This document shows, one piece after another, positions 52,119 to 61,549 of a DNA stretch of 64,000 nt. The notes beneath the pieces were generated by a model. That model did not search any database, was not told the origin of the DNA, and saw nothing but the letters and a program-made list of their open reading frames with translations. A program made the translations under genes and the position numbers. This DNA comes from Pseudomonas veronii (GTDB taxonomy: Bacteria > Pseudomonadota > Gammaproteobacteria > Pseudomonadales > Pseudomonadaceae), in the NCBI RefSeq assembly GCF_001439695.1, contig NZ_JYLL01000032.1, positions 1 to 64,000 on the forward strand, in the 5' to 3' direction. Numbering within the stretch: the stretch's first letter is position 1; each line of letters opens with the position of its first letter.

Positions 52119-53902
52119 TGTTTGCCTGGGATCCCCGTGAATTGAACGCGGAGCAGTCAGCCGCAGTGGAAGAACCTTCGAGCGTATTCCTCATCGCATG
52201 TCCTGGTAGCGGAAAAACTCGGACTTTGACCTATAAGATCGCTTATGAGCTTTCGCGGAGCATGGACAAGCGGATTGTCGTGGCGATTACTTATACGCAC
52301 CGCGCTGCAGATGAAATCCAGGAGCGCATAGAAGATCTCGGCGTTGACACGTCAAAGCTGTGGATCGGGACCATTCACTCATTTTGCCTCGAGTGGATCA
52401 TTAAGCCATATGGCATCTACCTTCCAGAACTTTCCCGCGGCTATCGAGTTTTAGACAAGCACGACCGCGAACTCATGCTTGATCGGCTATGCGCGCCCTA
52501 CGCAAAGATCACCCACTGGGATTGCGATTACTACTTCAGCGAAACGGGCTATCACCTAGGCTGCAAAGATGTTTGGAAGCATGAGACACTCCATAAAATT
52601 CTTGGCGAGTATTTTCGCGAACTCACGGACGCGCGTCAGATCGATTTCGAGCTGATCCTTTGGTATGCGCAGATACTAATGCGCGATCAAAAGCAAATTG
52701 CATCGATTCTCGCTTCGGTCTTCTCATATGTTCTGGTAGACGAGTATCAGGACACGAAGCAAATTCAGTATGGTCTTCTTACTGCTATTTTGCGTGCCGG
52801 AGCAGGGCGAACGAAGACCTTCATCGTCGGCGATCCGAACCAAGCTATCTACGGCTCGCTCGGTGGCTACGCAATTCCGGTGGCTGATTTTCGTGCTAAA
52901 GCTGGCATCCCGATAAGAGAAATGGCACTTACCCGAAATTACCGTTCGAGCAAGAGGATCATTTCCCATTTCTTGAATTTCAACGTTTATCCGACATCAA
53001 TCGAGAGCGCAGGATCGAATGCGTCGTTTCCGAGCAAGGTTTCGTACAACCAGCACGTAACACTCCCCGATTTGCATGACGAGCTAGTACGACTGATCCA
53101 GGCAAGCCTCGCTGCAGGGTATCCACCTGAGGAGATCTGCGTGCTAGCCCCATGGTGGATTTTATTGGCATCGACGACGCGTCAATTAGTACGGATGCTT
53201 CCGGATCAACAGTTTGACGGCCCTGGTTTAGTCCCCTTTAGCAACGATATAGACAATTTCTGGTTCAAAGTTTCGAAAATCATCCTGACTGAGTCATCGC
53301 CGAAGATGCTTGTTCGCCGCATGCGATGGGCAAGAGATGTGATCAGCGACTTGGTTGATCTTGGCGTTGATACATCGCGTCTGACGCAGCGGCTCCTGTT
53401 GAGGGAATGCAACGCAATTTCAATCTCCGAGATGGATGGGATTGCCTACCTTGACCAAGCCTTCACCGCACTGCTTGAACGACTCGGTGTAGCCTTGAAT
53501 AGTTTCCCCGCATTGGTGGAGCATCGCGATGCGTTCTTTCGCAGCTCACAATCTCGGATCGACAGGCTCCAAAAGGACGGAGCCCCGTACATCAACGACA
53601 TCTCTTTCTTCAGGAAGGTATTTCGCGAGCGGACAGGTATCACCGTTTCGACGATCCACGGTGTAAAAGGTGCCGAGTACGATGTGGTCATCGCGTTCGG
53701 CCTTCTTGAGGGGATGGTGCCTCATTTCACTGAGGCAGCAAGCTTGGATTCCGCTAACAAACTGCTCTACGTCGTAGGTTCCCGTGCCCGCAAACATCTA
53801 CACCTGATTTCTGAGAGCGGACGTCCCCAAGGTCGCTATGGGAACTATGCGGCTACAGAGGCCCTATTCGCATGTGCCTTTGACTACGACGCAGCCGAGT
53901 AG
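52118..53902 (+). CDS. gajB: UvrD/Rep-like helicase (GajB-like)
   Basis: 594-aa superfamily 1 helicase. Walker A ACPGSGKTRT (27-36), motif II YVLVDEYQDTKQIQ, motif III FIVGDPNQAIYG, motif IV LTRNYRSSKRII, motif V VSTIHGVKGAEYDVV and motif VI LLYVVGSRARKHLHL. Start shares its A with the gajA stop (TAATG). With gajA it forms the two-gene Gabija anti-phage system, where GajB senses DNA termini and regulates the nuclease. Confidence 0.85.
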   Translation: MFAWDPRELNAEQSAAVEEPSSVFLIACPGSGKTRTLTYKIAYELSRSMDKRIVVAITYTHRAADEIQERIEDLGVDTSKLWIGTIHSFCLEWIIKPYGIYLPELSRGYRVLDKHDRELMLDRLCAPYAKITHWDCDYYFSETGYHLGCKDVWKHETLHKILGEYFRELTDARQIDFELILWYAQILMRDQKQIASILASVFSYVLVDEYQDTKQIQYGLLTAILRAGAGRTKTFIVGDPNQAIYGSLGGYAIPVADFRAKAGIPIREMALTRNYRSSKRIISHFLNFNVYPTSIESAGSNASFPSKVSYNQHVTLPDLHDELVRLIQASLAAGYPPEEICVLAPWWILLASTTRQLVRMLPDQQFDGPGLVPFSNDIDNFWFKVSKIILTESSPKMLVRRMRWARDVISDLVDLGVDTSRLTQRLLLRECNAISISEMDGIAYLDQAFTALLERLGVALNSFPALVEHRDAFFRSSQSRIDRLQKDGAPYINDISFFRKVFRERTGITVSTIHGVKGAEYDVVIAFGLLEGMVPHFTEAASLDSANKLLYVVGSRARKHLHLISESGRPQGRYGNYAATEALFACAFDYDAAE

Positions 53903-54310
53903 CATCCCGCCTGATTTTTGCCATCTGAAGTACGCCTCGTCCGTGCACATTGTTGGTCGCGGTAGGGACGGCAGTTACCTGCCGCCCCCCGCACAGATCC
54001 GTACATGCGGAACTACCGCATACGGCTCCTGCCTCGGGTAGGTTCCTTCCTCGTTTCTGAATCAACGGGTCATTCAGTTCTAAACCAACGCAGACGCCTT
54101 TACAGCGCAAAGCATGAAGGCCGGCAGCGTAGTAATTCAATCGCTTTCAGCGTTGATATGCATCGGGCGGGGGGAGGGGCTCGGGAGGGGGCGACATTGC
54201 AGGGACTTCTTTCCCTACGCGGCGAGCCATTATTAGGCCATCCCCGTGTAGAATGAGCCGAAACAGCCATTCGTGCAAATCGTTGATGTGCTCGGGGCCG
54301 ACAACCTTCC
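53903..54310. other. 408-bp spacer between gajB and the GHKL-nuclease gene
   Basis: Holds the group II intron relic (53961-54028). The rest has no convincing gene. A minus-strand frame here may be the degraded end of the intron maturase. The promoter of the following gene should lie in 54100-54300 but no clear boxes are visible. Confidence 0.55.
53961..54028 (-). mobile_element. Group II intron 3' remnant (domains V and VI)
   Basis: Read on the minus strand, GAGCCGTATGCGG and CCGCATGTACGGATC fold as a 33-nt domain V (54028-53996) with the AGC triad near the base and a 2-nt bulge on the 3' side. One base pair at the foot is broken (A where T is usual). It is followed by a domain VI-like hairpin GGGCGGCAG-GTAA-CTGCCGTCCC (53988-53963). 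No reverse transcriptase of useful length is upstream (54029-54310), so this is a truncated relic. Confidence 0.75.
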
Positions 54311-56092
54311 ATGATGGAATGCGAGATGCAGCAAGCAAATTTTCAGGTTGACTCCCGACTGGCAACGTTGCTCAGCCAAGATTACTCGACGACAGAAAAA
54401 GCTCTTAAAGAGTTGGTTGATAACGCATGGGATGCGGATGCAGAAGAGGTGGTTATCGAACTACCTGAGCCATTGACCAATGGCCCTATTGTTATACGCG
54501 ACGATGGTAACGGGATGACTCGCCGGGAGCTTGAGTCTCATTATTTGAAAATTGCATCTGATCGACGGATGCGGACTAATGGACGTACCTCAAAAAAACG
54601 GCGTCCGATCAAAGGCAAGAAAGGGATCGGAAAATTTGCTGGGTTGATGTCCGCTTCGGTGATGCGTCTCACCACAATGGCCCGTGGCCAACAGATTTCG
54701 TTCACGCTTGGTATTGAGGACCTTGAGTCGGCGTCCGATATTGAGCACTTGACGCTACCACTTGAGGTGAGCGAATGCAGCTTCGAAGATCATGGAACCT
54801 GCGTGACACTGACGCATCTTCGTCAAGGGCTACGTTACCCAAGTGCTGATCGACTACGCCAAGAACTGATCATGGAGTACGGTCGGCAGAAGGACTTCAA
54901 AATTATCATCAATGGTAAACCGCTGGGCATTGATGATCTTGAAGGCGAATTCACTGAGGTGCAAGGTACGTTTCCTGATGCGGGGGATGCAACTCTTCGT
55001 TTTGCCATTAGCAAAAAGAAAAGTGGTCTGAGACGCCCCGGCATTACTTTGATGGTGGAAGGAAAGGCAGTCGGTAAGCCTAGTTATTTTGGCTTGGAGA
55101 ACAGTGATGAGATTCCTGCTCGTCTGCTGAGAAAGCTGTATGGCGAGGTCGAAGCTGACGGGCTGATGGACTATGTAACTGCCGGTTGGGACTCGGTAAT
55201 CGAAAACAGCGAGGCTTACCTACAGATCGTCACCTTCGTGCAGGCAAATTTGGTTGAGGCTTTCCGCTCTACACACGGTATGGAAATGCGGATGGCGCAT
55301 GCTCGCTTGCAAAAAGCGGTCGCCGGCCGATTGGAAAAACTGCCCCAGCACAAGCGCGAGTTTGCAGATCGAGCAATCAAGAAGGTTTTGAAAAAGTATT
55401 ACGACGAACCTGCCCACAAGGTACAGGCTCTCGCATTTGTCGTTCTTGAGGCCGTAGAACGTACCGAATACCGCTCTATCATCGAGCATCTCGCTGAAGC
55501 AAATCGCGGCGATATCGTTAACCTTGCTGATGCGCTGGAGAGCTTTGGCCTTGCCGACATGGCCGTTCTGGTCGACCAAGCTAAAGCCAGACTGCAGTTC
55601 TTGGATGACTTGGAGCGCCTAGTCCGAAATGAAGGCTGCCTTGAGTCAACGGTACACAAAGCTATAGAAGTAAATCTTTGGATTTTGGGTGCTGCATTCA
55701 CGATCTTTAGTTCCAATATCACTTTGAAACGGCAGATTGAGGAGCTGCTGAAACAGAAGTACTCCGGAGCGCTAGGCACGACCCGTCCAGACTTGCTGTT
55801 GAATGAAAGCCTGCTGGGGGAGTTCTTACTGATCGAGTTTAAGCGTCCCTCGCATCCTTTGAGCTTTGCGGATTACCAGCAAGCAACTCGGTATCGGCAT
55901 GAGCTTACCGGGTATAGCGCTAAGCCAATAAAAATTCTAGTAATAGGAGGGCGGATTGATGGCTTCCCGACCCGAGAGCTTGAGCCTGGAGTCAGCTGCC
56001 TATTGTTTACAGATATTATTTCCACAGCACGCCGACAAATTGAATGGCAGCTTCAACGTGCACCGGGTTTTCCTGGCGCACTGCTGATGTAG
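54311..56092 (+). CDS. GHKL ATPase fused to PD-(D/E)XK-like nuclease domain
   Basis: 593-aa protein. N-terminal Hsp90/MutL/histidine-kinase-type ATPase with N-box KELVDNAWDADA (33-44), G1 DDGNGM and G2 GKKGIGKFAG. A long helical middle is followed by a C-terminal segment TRPDLLLNESLLGEFLLIEFKRP, where D494 and E509-x-K511 match a PD-(D/E)XK nuclease core of the Shedu/DUF4263 style, followed by a Q-rich helix (YQQATRYRHEL). The start could also be the internal ATG five codons on. It lies beside a Gabija pair and is a likely one-gene defence factor, but no described system is claimed. Confidence 0.75.
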   Translation: MMECEMQQANFQVDSRLATLLSQDYSTTEKALKELVDNAWDADAEEVVIELPEPLTNGPIVIRDDGNGMTRRELESHYLKIASDRRMRTNGRTSKKRRPIKGKKGIGKFAGLMSASVMRLTTMARGQQISFTLGIEDLESASDIEHLTLPLEVSECSFEDHGTCVTLTHLRQGLRYPSADRLRQELIMEYGRQKDFKIIINGKPLGIDDLEGEFTEVQGTFPDAGDATLRFAISKKKSGLRRPGITLMVEGKAVGKPSYFGLENSDEIPARLLRKLYGEVEADGLMDYVTAGWDSVIENSEAYLQIVTFVQANLVEAFRSTHGMEMRMAHARLQKAVAGRLEKLPQHKREFADRAIKKVLKKYYDEPAHKVQALAFVVLEAVERTEYRSIIEHLAEANRGDIVNLADALESFGLADMAVLVDQAKARLQFLDDLERLVRNEGCLESTVHKAIEVNLWILGAAFTIFSSNITLKRQIEELLKQKYSGALGTTRPDLLLNESLLGEFLLIEFKRPSHPLSFADYQQATRYRHELTGYSAKPIKILVIGGRIDGFPTRELEPGVSCLLFTDIISTARRQIEWQLQRAPGFPGALLM

Positions 56093-56460
56093 GCCGTATT
56101 TTGTGGGTTTTGGACAGATTCCTGGCTCTAGCCTTCGGAATCCAGCAGCCCCGGGAGGGCTTGCCATTTTGGCTTGTGACAACACCTTAAGCATGGCCGA
56201 ACGTTTCAGCCCAGGAAAACGAAGCAATTTACGGCATTGCATACCTGCATGACCGCGTGGTTTTTAAAGCCCAAAATAGAGCGCGGGCGGTACAAACATT
56301 GAATCACAACCCAACTGTATGTGCAGAATCCACAGCTGTTTTTCCGTTCATCCAGTCTGGCTATCAGAGCAAATCGGTCAACCGCTGAACTCAATACAGT
56401 CGTGCACACTGTGATGGGGGGGCACCCTCGAACACGTGAGTAGGAGGTACCTGCTCTGCG
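56093..56460. other. 368-bp spacer, nothing recognised
   Basis: Lies between the convergent ends of the GHKL-nuclease gene and the GIY-YIG-like gene. Short frames only, no repeats or strong terminator seen. Confidence 0.5.
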
Positions 56461-57423
56461 TTAGAGCAAGTAAATCTTCTCGTGCGCGCCACTCTTCCTG
56501 ATTTTCGTCGTTTCGAACGCATAGTCATGTTCGTCAAAATTACACTCCGAAATAAAGTGAGTGTATTTCAAACTCTTCACGCGGGTCATGGCCTTGCTTT
56601 TACGCAGGTCCGTCGTTTTATTCTGAACATTCATTTCAGGTGAGAAGTAATTGATCAAACCGGCTTCGGCGGCGAGCACGAGATTTTCTTCCCCCAGGTT
56701 TAGATAGTCGTTAGGCTGTTTGATGGCCATGCCGTCGCGAGACGCCATCGCCTCGAATCGTGGCGTGAAGAAGTACAGATAGATTTCCGCTTCGTCCTCG
56801 CATTCTGCCTGGGCTTGCTGCACACGCTTGTGCCCGTCCATTCGGTCAGACAGCTCCATGGCCTTGCCGATGTACATGACTTCGTATTTTTCCGGAAGGT
56901 CATCGGTAACACGCAGCAGTTGATGAGCAAAGATGATATGCCTGTTTTTATCCTTGGGCGTCGGGTCCGCAGGTGTCAGGAAATGGTAGGCGATTGCCCG
57001 ATCCGCGCGCTCCTTCTCCCCGCTTCCCGGCATGACGGCTGCGACCAAGGGCTCTCGCTTCAGCAGGCGCTCATACTCATCCGCGGACTTGACATATTGA
57101 ATCATTGATTGCAAATGGGCCGGGGTCGGAAAGTATTTTTTATTGATAGCCGGCGCGCCATGCAGCAGTTGAGCAATGTTGACCTTGTGCGGGCGCGACA
57201 GCATGCCCTGCGAGGCATACTTAAACACGATCTGGCACTTTTTGCTTAGACAGACACTGGAAAACCGCGCTTTGCGTCGTTTGACAAGAAAATAGATTCG
57301 TCCACTTCTGAATCTATCCACTGCCTCTAGAGGTTCCTCGAATTCGCGATATAACTTTTCGGCCGTAATGAAAAACGCATCCACTAGATGAGATTTAAGA
57401 ATTTTGAACGGTGGTTTTATCAT
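56461..57423 (-). CDS. Putative GIY-YIG-fold nuclease-like protein
   Basis: 320-aa protein. The C-terminal half has YEVMYIGKAMELSDRMDGHKRVQQ, resembling the second half of GIY-YIG (YIG, R and H in place), and the downstream LAAEAGLINYFSPEMN matches the family's E-x-x-LI...P-x-x-N end. The N-terminal 150 residues (basic, IYFLVKRRKARFSSVCLSKKC) are unrecognised. Single gene on the minus strand in the defence-rich part of the island. A nuclease role is inference. Confidence 0.55.
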   Translation of the reverse strand: MIKPPFKILKSHLVDAFFITAEKLYREFEEPLEAVDRFRSGRIYFLVKRRKARFSSVCLSKKCQIVFKYASQGMLSRPHKVNIAQLLHGAPAINKKYFPTPAHLQSMIQYVKSADEYERLLKREPLVAAVMPGSGEKERADRAIAYHFLTPADPTPKDKNRHIIFAHQLLRVTDDLPEKYEVMYIGKAMELSDRMDGHKRVQQAQAECEDEAEIYLYFFTPRFEAMASRDGMAIKQPNDYLNLGEENLVLAAEAGLINYFSPEMNVQNKTTDLRKSKAMTRVKSLKYTHFISECNFDEHDYAFETTKIRKSGAHEKIYLL

Positions 57424-57700
57424 GACTACTCCTTAGGCGATGTCATTCCATAACACCTGGCGCATCATACTGGATCGCCTCTGGCTTTTTTTGACGCTGA
57501 GTGACTGCCCCTGGCCGTTCACTGCTGGTCATGGTTGCGAGGGGTTGGGTCAAATCCATTACAATGGCTGGTTAGGTCGACTGCAAATGAGTCGTCAAGT
57601 CAGTGCAACTACCCAGGTGTCAGCGGATCTAGAGAAGTGGCCGCCAGCCAGCGGCGTGTTCAGCTAGTCTTCCCACACCAGTGACTCAAGGACGATCCCC

Positions 57701-57919
57701 ATGCCAGATAACTCTGAAGCCAACATAGCCACAGCGGATGCTCTCACGCTGCTCCTGCACAACCAGCACGCCCTAGCAGCGGCCCTTGAAGAAGTGACCA
57801 AATGGATTTCAGAGAATGGAGTGGAAAGTGTCGCCGCTAACGCAATGGGGGCCATGGAAACGCTGGACAAAAATGCACGAGCCGTCACCGATGCGATTAT
57901 GCGCCTACGCCTGTTATAG
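57701..57919 (+). CDS. Small conserved Pseudomonas protein, 72 aa
   Basis: MPDNSEANIATADALTLLLHNQHALAAALEEVTKWISENGVESVAANAMGAMETLDKNARAVTDAIMRLRLL, a short helical protein of a type often seen in pseudomonads (unknown function). AAGGA lies before the start. Confidence 0.6.
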   Translation: MPDNSEANIATADALTLLLHNQHALAAALEEVTKWISENGVESVAANAMGAMETLDKNARAVTDAIMRLRLL

Positions 57920-58800
57920 GCATCATCTAACGCCCGCTGCCCCTTGCAGGTACCGAAATGATTCTGCTGGATCAACCTGTAAGGAAAGTCAGTACTTATC
58001 GTGGATGGGAAGCAAGATTTTCAGATCTAATACAGGCGGGGCCAATGGAGTGCTATCTCGTGAGGTATTCCATTTGGTATCTCAATCAAAATACACAACT
58101 AATATTAACGATAATAATCAATAGGATAAATTACCGTTTCAGATTACCTTGGAAGATTGATCTGGCTTCTGCTCCACGACACGATGGTGCGTGCTGCCTA
58201 AAGGTTAGGACGAACCAGAGTCCAGCGGTTCGCTAGGGAAAATGGAATCGTCGTGCCTTGATGAACGTAAGGTGACCACAAGCTTATCCATAGCGTTCAT
58301 CGTCAACGACGTCATAGACCAGCTTCGCTCTGCCCGCTTTACAGGTATGTATAGACCGGGGACATAGTGGTAAAGGATGCCCGCATCTTGCTGTCCAAAG
58401 GTCTTCGGCGGTAAAGGCAAAGGCTTTGCCATTCAGCAGAATTTTGTCCACCCAGCCCTTGTGCCTTGGCTACCAGGCTCGCCACCCGTGTGGCGCCATG
58501 ATCGCCGAATAAATTAAGCAATAGCATGGGCGTGGTGCCCTGCCTGCATTAGCGTGATGATGGCTGAAGGTAAGGCGTCAAGGTACTGAGGAGTTTTCTG
58601 TCAAGGCAGGCTCATTGCTTCTTGATGATCAGCGGAAAATAAATGCAATGTATAACGAACAGTTAACTATAAGGAATAATCTGTAGGATAAGTCGTCTAC
58701 CTGCTATTTACAGCGCCATAGTTGACGAATAAGAATAGCCCTCCAAGCAGCAACCACTGTTCAATTCAACCTGAAGATTAATTTTTTCGGAGAATACAGA
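57920..58800. other. 880-bp A+T-rich interval with degraded coding fragments
   Basis: Minus-strand frames at 58205-58530 read like one protein broken by frameshifts and stops, but I cannot name the family. The last 160 bp before 58801 are A+T-rich and probably contain the promoter of the methyltransferase operon. No RNA gene or clean repeat seen. Confidence 0.45.
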
Positions 58801-59475
58801 ATGGCCAGCGAAAACTACGCTATCAAAGGTGGCCGACCTTTACCGCCAACTTCCGTTAACCAGGCGCTTAACTTTGATCGTGACTATTCGCGGTTGAGGA
58901 ATTATTACGAAACCTGGTCAGTCGATTATGACAACGATGTATCTGAAGAAAACTACTGCGGCCCCCGCATGCTCGGTGACCTCTTCGACTCGTTGCTCCC
59001 GGCCTCTGAAGCGCGCCGCCCCATGCGAATCATGGATGCTTGCTGCGGAACCGGTCTGGTCGGTAAAGAACTGATGCTGCGGGGATTTTCGCCTGTCGAT
59101 GGTTGTGATTTATCGCCGGCCATGACTAACTTGGCGCGCGAAACCCGGGCCTATGCAACATTGTATGGTGGGGTGGATCTTACTGAACATAATCCAATGA
59201 TCGCTGACAACCAGTATGACGCAACCTTTTGCTGCGGTGCATTTATCGAGGGCCATCTACCCACAGAGGCCATCCATGAGCTTATGCGAATCACAAAAAA
59301 TAGCGGACTGATCCTACTGAGTACGCGCTGTACTTTTTATACAGCAGAACACTTTGACTCCCTACTGCATAAACTAACGGCCTCCAGACAACTTTCTGTA
59401 TTGCCTTCGTTTATGAACGCCGCTTACTTGAACGACGTGCAAGCCCACTACTTGGCGTTTGCCGTCAACAAATAA
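58801..59475 (+). CDS. Class I SAM-dependent methyltransferase
   Basis: 224-aa methyltransferase with the SAM-binding motif IMDACCGTGLVGKEL (77-91) and DGCDLSPAMTNLARE as motif II. CGGAG precedes the ATG. Its stop is 13 bp before the start of the interrupted oxygenase gene, so both were probably one operon with the dehydrogenase and the enolase-family enzyme. It likely methylates a small molecule in that pathway. Substrate unknown. Confidence 0.82.
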   Translation: MASENYAIKGGRPLPPTSVNQALNFDRDYSRLRNYYETWSVDYDNDVSEENYCGPRMLGDLFDSLLPASEARRPMRIMDACCGTGLVGKELMLRGFSPVDGCDLSPAMTNLARETRAYATLYGGVDLTEHNPMIADNQYDATFCCGAFIEGHLPTEAIHELMRITKNSGLILLSTRCTFYTAEHFDSLLHKLTASRQLSVLPSFMNAAYLNDVQAHYLAFAVNK

Positions 59476-59505
59476 TCAGGAGTCGAACATGGATGTGCTC
59501 AATAG

Positions 59506-60616
59506 TATTAACCTGGCAAATAAATAGGGCATATTAGATAATCTGTCTCCATGAAAATAGATGCCCGTAAACTCAGCCCCCAAGAACAACGTGAAAAGCG
59601 CTCCACGGCCCTACGCATGCGTGAGCAGGGTTACACCTACAAGGCTATTGGCGAAGCGGTTGGTGTTCACCCCCGCACTATTGCTCACTGGGCGCAGGTC
59701 GCAGAACATAAAGGCGAAAAGGCTGCCATTGCCGGCGGCCAGCGTGGTGTGCGCCAGGGTGATCGCCGCAGTTTGAGCTCCAGCCAGGAAGTGCTGATTC
59801 GCACCTTGATGACCGATAAGATGCCCGACCAACTCAAGCTCGGCTTTGCGCTCTGGACGCGTGATGCGGTGCGAGAACTGATCCGCCAGCGCTGTGGTTT
59901 TCTCATGCCGGTTCGAACGGTTGGTGAATACCTCAAGCGTTGGGGCTACACCCCGCAGCGCCCACTGCATCGGGCTTATCAGCAGAAACCTGAAGTGGTT
60001 CAGCACTGGCTGGATAATGAATATCCACGCATCGCACAGCGGGCCAGGGCTGAGAATGGTGAGATTCAGTGGGGCGACGAAACCGGTATGCGCAGTGACA
60101 GCCATGCTGGCCGCAGCTACGCCCCTATTGGCGAAACGCCGGTGCGCCTGGTCAGCGGCAGTCGTTTTTCCACCAACATGATTTCCACCGTGACCAATCG
60201 GGGCAAACTGCGCTTCATGCTGTATCGGGAAACGCTGACAGCCCCAGTGCTGATTCGCTTCCTGAGTCGCCTGATTCGCGATGCTCAGGGCCGCAAGGTG
60301 TTCCTGATTCTCGACAACCTGCGCGTACACCACAGCAAAAAGGTGAGCGCCTGGGTTGGCGACCGCAAAGAGCAAATCGAACTGTTCTTCTTGCCGGCCT
60401 ACGCCCCGGAGTTGAACCCTGACGAGTATTTGAATTGTGATTTGAAACATCAGGTTCGCACGGGCTTGCCGGCGCGTAATCAGGACGAACTGGAAAGGCG
60501 TGTTCGCTCGGTCATGAGACGATTGCAATTACGCCCTCAAAGAATCCGTTCTTATTTCCGGCATCCACGTATCGCCTACGCAGCATGATTTGGTGTATTT
60601 GATTGCCGGGTTAATA
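59506..60616 (+). mobile_element. IS630-family insertion sequence
   Basis: TATTAACC-GGCAA-AAATA-type imperfect terminal repeats start at 59506 and end at 60616. TA at 59506-59507 and 60615-60616 is the duplicated target, the IS630/mariner habit. One transposase gene fills the element. It sits inside codon 6-7 of the oxygenase gene. Confidence 0.85.
59551..60588 (+). CDS. IS630-family transposase
   Basis: 345-aa DDE transposase. N-terminal helix-turn-helix (ALRMREQGYTYKAIGEAVGVHPRTIAHW). Catalytic D176 (WGDETGMR), D255 (LILDNLRVHH) and E292 (ELNPDEYLN). Undamaged frame, so the element may be active. Confidence 0.93.
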   Translation: MKIDARKLSPQEQREKRSTALRMREQGYTYKAIGEAVGVHPRTIAHWAQVAEHKGEKAAIAGGQRGVRQGDRRSLSSSQEVLIRTLMTDKMPDQLKLGFALWTRDAVRELIRQRCGFLMPVRTVGEYLKRWGYTPQRPLHRAYQQKPEVVQHWLDNEYPRIAQRARAENGEIQWGDETGMRSDSHAGRSYAPIGETPVRLVSGSRFSTNMISTVTNRGKLRFMLYRETLTAPVLIRFLSRLIRDAQGRKVFLILDNLRVHHSKKVSAWVGDRKEQIELFFLPAYAPELNPDEYLNCDLKHQVRTGLPARNQDELERRVRSVMRRLQLRPQRIRSYFRHPRIAYAA

Positions 60617-61549
60617 TTTCCCTTGAGCGTCTTGAATCGACCCAAGCAGATTATGAAATCAGCTGTTTGCGCAAATGTTGCGTCAATGATGGATTCTTCT
60701 ACCTGGCCGATCATGGCATACAGCCCTCGTTGATAGCGGATGCCTTGGACACCGCCCGCCAATTCTTCGCGCTGCCACTGTCCACCAAGAACCAGTTCTG
60801 CCAGGACCGGCAAGTGGTCATCCCCAAGACGTGCCGTGGATATGTCGATACGTTTGGCGAGACCTTGCATCCCCCCACCGGCCCGGATCGAAAGCAGCAT
60901 TTCGACATGGGCCGGGAAGCGCCGGCCTGCGACTTGCCGTTTACCGGGCCGAACCTGTTGCCCAGCGAGGGTCAGGCCCCCGGCTTTGCCAAGTCCATGC
61001 TCGCTCTGCAACAAGAAGTACTGGACCGGGTAGTGCCCGCACTACTGCGCGGCTTGGCCCTATCCCTCGGGCTGGACCGTGATTTTTTCCAGGCGTTTTT
61101 TTCCAACCCGGTGCTGATCCAGCGCGCGCTGTATTACCCACCCTCGGGCAGTGGCGCGGGCAAGCACACCGACAACGGCATGTTCACCTTGCTGTTCCAG
61201 GACCCGCGAGATGCCTGCGCCCTCAGTGCCTTTTCACAAGGCCGCTGGATCGACGTTCCTTGCCGCGCCAACGAAGTGGTGGTGAATCTCGGCGATATGT
61301 TGATGAAGTGGAGCAACGGCCTGTTTACCAGTACGCCGCACCAGGTGATCCACCGTGCAAGCAGCGCCAGGGTGTCACTGCCGTTTTTTGTGTACCCGGA
61401 CATTGATGCCGTGTTTACCCCGCTAGGCAGTGATCAAACGGTCGCCTGCCGGCAGGTCATGCTCGATAACTTCAATTCCATCTGGGTATCCGGCCAGGGC
61501 GCCGGCAGGGCGCGCGAGTTCGCTTGAAGCGGCCCACAGGAGAAGCGAT

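Larger units (their letters stand above)
59489..61527 (+). pseudogene. Isopenicillin-N-synthase-like oxygenase, interrupted by IS630
   Basis: The 5' exon-like part is 59489-59507 (ATG with AGGAG upstream, encoding MDVLNS) and the rest resumes at 60617. Joining the two with a single TA restores MDVLNSISLERLES in frame through to 61527, 309 codons. The body has the Fe(II) ligands HTD (GKHTDNG) and distal H, the 2-oxoglutarate/substrate RxS (RVSLPFF), and the CVNDGFFYLADHGI start of the DIOX_N domain. The remaining frame lacks its natural start, so function is probably lost or reduced. Confidence 0.82.

Noticed and set aside
49980..53902. PARIS, Septu or classic OLD-only systems
   Set aside because: The first gene has both ATPase and TOPRIM parts and the second is a UvrD-type helicase, which fits Gabija rather than AriA-AriB or PtuA-PtuB.
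54305..54330. GHKL-nuclease gene as a DNA mismatch repair MutL
   Set aside because: The nucleotide motifs fit GHKL generally, but MutL's C-terminal endonuclease motif is missing and a PD-(D/E)XK-like segment is found instead.
58205..58527. Minus-strand fragments as a transposase pseudogene
   Set aside because: The frames look like one broken protein, but no catalytic motif or family could be recognised, so no product is named.
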